Assembly (NCBI GenBank): GCA_041485845.1
Contig: JBGPKH010000172.1
Location: forward strand, 1-14,318
DNA from: OMOG01 sp041485845
Lineage (GTDB): Bacteria; Acidobacteriota; Terriglobia; Bryobacterales; Bryobacteraceae
Length of the DNA: 14,318 nucleotides
Reading direction: 5' to 3'
Both the position numbers and the translations under genes were made by a program. Below, piece after piece: positions 13,063 to 14,318 of this stretch (positions are counted from its first letter, which is position 1; each line of letters starts with the position of its first letter). The notes beneath the pieces were generated by a model. The model ran no database searches. It was not told the origin of the DNA and worked only from the letters and a program-made list of their open reading frames with translations.

Positions 13063-14318
13063 ATGCCAAACGCTTGGGTAAATTCTAGAATGAAACCTGC
13101 TGGGTCACTTGTGTCTGCCGTCCCGGCCCTGCTCCCCATCGGCGGCGCCGCTGACGCTGCGAGAGCCGCCCTGTCAAATGCCAGGATGGTCGCGCCGCTG
13201 CTCGCGATCGTTCTCTGCCTGTCCCTCGCGGATCCCTCGAGGCTTTGCGCCCAGGACGCGCGTGGCACCATTCTGGGCCGCGTCACGGATGCTCAGGGCG
13301 CCGTAGTGCCCGGCGCCGCGGTGGCCATCACTAGTTTGGACACCAACTCCCTGCATCGTCTGACAACCAACGATACCGGCTACTACGAAGTGCCGCTGCT
13401 GGATGGCGGGAAGTATACGGTCACGGTCGAGACGGCCGGGTTCAAGAAATTCGTTCGCGGGCCGGTCGAGCTGTCGGTCGGTTCGCGGTTGGAGATCAAT
13501 GTCGAGCTGACGGTGGGCAACCTGACCGAAACCGTGAGCGTGATAGCCGAAGCGCCGCTGCTCGAAACAACGACGGCCTCGGGCGGGCGCGTCATCGACA
13601 GGCGCGAGATCATGGAGCTTCCCTTCTCCGACATGAACCCGTTTGCGCTGACCGGTCTGGCGGCCGGCATGCAATGGACGGGTCAACCGGAATACCGCCG
13701 CCCGTTCGACAATGGTGGAACCTCCGCGTTTAACACCGCTGGCGGCGTCGGCCAGAATGAATACTCGATTGACGGCGCGACGGTGACCGGCACCGGCCGC
13801 CGAGTGGGTTTTGTGCCGCCATCCGACGCCATCGTGGAATTCAAGATGGAGACGGCCAACTTCGATGCCTCGGAGGGCCATAGCTCCGGCGCGGCCGTCA
13901 ATGTGCTCACGAAATCGGGCACCAACAGTTTCCACGGCTCGCTCTACGACCAGCACTGGCAGCAGCGGTGGAATGCCACGCAGCACTTTACACGCCTGGC
14001 CTGGGAAAAGCAGGTGGCGCAAGGCCAGATCAGCCCGAACACGCCCAAGCAGGCGTCGGGGCGCTCCAACCAGTTCGGCGCCACTATCGGCGGTCCGGTG
14101 CGCATTCCCAAGCTCTACAACGGCACGGACAAGTTCTTCTTCTTCTTCAGCTATAACGGGATCTACCAGAACAAGACGGAAACCACCGGTTCGGTCAACG
14201 TGACCGTTCCGAAAACGGCCTGGCGCACCGGCGATTTTTCGGACCTGCTGGCGCTCCCCAATGCGTCCTCGTATGTGGTCTACGACCCGCGGTCCGCGCG
14301 GACGGTCAACGGCCACGT
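13063..14318 (+). CDS. TonB-dependent outer-membrane receptor, Oar-like, 5' part only
   Basis: At least 418 codons, running off the right edge; a full protein of this class has about 1000-1200 residues. After an N-terminal export signal (hydrophobic core MVAPLLAIVLCLSLADPS, ending LCAQ) comes the carboxypeptidase-regulatory domain (ILGRVTDAQGAVVPGAAVAI to TVTVETAGFKKF). The plug follows (AEAPLLETTTASGGRVIDRR, EIMELPFSDMNPF, EYSIDGATVTGTG, VEFKMETANFDASEGHSSGA), then the first barrel strands (TKSGTNSFHGSLYDQ, QFGATIGGPVRIPK, KFFFFFSYNG). The plug matches the receptor at 1869-5261 in several positions (both have APLLETTT or TPLLETTT, then REI--LP), so they are paralogues. Three in-frame ATG codons are possible: 13063 (GGAG 13 bases upstream, chosen), 13090, and 13186, which gives a more ordinary short signal peptide without a charged start. 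The imported ligand is unknown. Confidence 0.9.
   Translation, partial: MPNAWVNSRMKPAGSLVSAVPALLPIGGAADAARAALSNARMVAPLLAIVLCLSLADPSRLCAQDARGTILGRVTDAQGAVVPGAAVAITSLDTNSLHRLTTNDTGYYEVPLLDGGKYTVTVETAGFKKFVRGPVELSVGSRLEINVELTVGNLTETVSVIAEAPLLETTTASGGRVIDRREIMELPFSDMNPFALTGLAAGMQWTGQPEYRRPFDNGGTSAFNTAGGVGQNEYSIDGATVTGTGRRVGFVPPSDAIVEFKMETANFDASEGHSSGAAVNVLTKSGTNSFHGSLYDQHWQQRWNATQHFTRLAWEKQVAQGQISPNTPKQASGRSNQFGATIGGPVRIPKLYNGTDKFFFFFSYNGIYQNKTETTGSVNVTVPKTAWRTGDFSDLLALPNASSYVVYDPRSARTVNGH

Noticed and set aside
1..14318. CRISPR arrays, tRNA genes or a complete insertion sequence
   Set aside because: No regularly spaced repeat-spacer units, no cloverleaf-compatible sequence and no transposase frame were seen on either strand; the DnaC/IstB-like ATPase has no adjacent transposase.

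Overview
The window looks like a chromosomal segment of a GC-rich Acidobacteriota bacterium, most likely the Solibacter/Bryobacter type. That placement is inferred from gene content: two large Oar-like TonB-dependent receptors with an N-terminal carboxypeptidase-regulatory domain, a secreted DUF1080 protein, a degenerate secreted GH35-like protein and many other exported proteins. No rRNA or other taxonomic marker is present to confirm it.

Layout. 1-209 (-): 5' part of nuoA (respiratory complex I), cut by the window edge, with a likely leaderless promoter. 279-563 (-): small DUF5658 membrane protein. 564-844: intergenic region with two plus-strand hairpins, each followed by six T, and no plus-strand gene upstream of them. 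845-1723 (+): secreted alpha/beta-hydrolase esterase. 1869-5261 (+): complete TonB-dependent receptor behind a TACAAT promoter with an inverted repeat. 5304-5550 (-): 3' relic of a group II intron, comprising the C-terminal end of its reverse transcriptase plus domains V and VI. 5648-6733 (+): SGNH/GDSL-like membrane-anchored protein. 6755-7024 (-): frameshifted and truncated PIN-domain (VapC-like) relic. 7326-8501 (-) and 8552-9493 (+): divergent pair of secreted proteins, one with a vWA-like C-terminal half and one DUF1080 protein. 9618-12691 (-): two-gene operon of a DnaC/IstB-type ATPase and a GH35-like secreted protein, joined by a one-base stop/start overlap. 12769-12879 (+): short carbamoyltransferase-like fragment. 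12883-13005: elaborate control region with an inverted repeat, four TGGTCACAC repeats, a TTGACA promoter and an operator-like dyad. 13063-end (+): second TonB-dependent receptor, cut by the window edge.

Read together, the intact genes are mostly cell-envelope and carbohydrate-scavenging functions: two outer-membrane receptors, an esterase, a DUF1080 protein and a GH35-like protein. A housekeeping gene (nuoA) sits at one end. Three decayed relics (group II intron, PIN toxin, carbamoyltransferase-like fragment) lie in the gaps and show that these intergenic spaces have taken up and lost DNA. I did not find a convincing undescribed multi-gene system. The most unusual items are the repeat-rich control region before the second receptor, the translational coupling of a helicase-loader-type ATPase to a secreted glycosidase-like protein whose catalytic motif is lost, and the intron relic.
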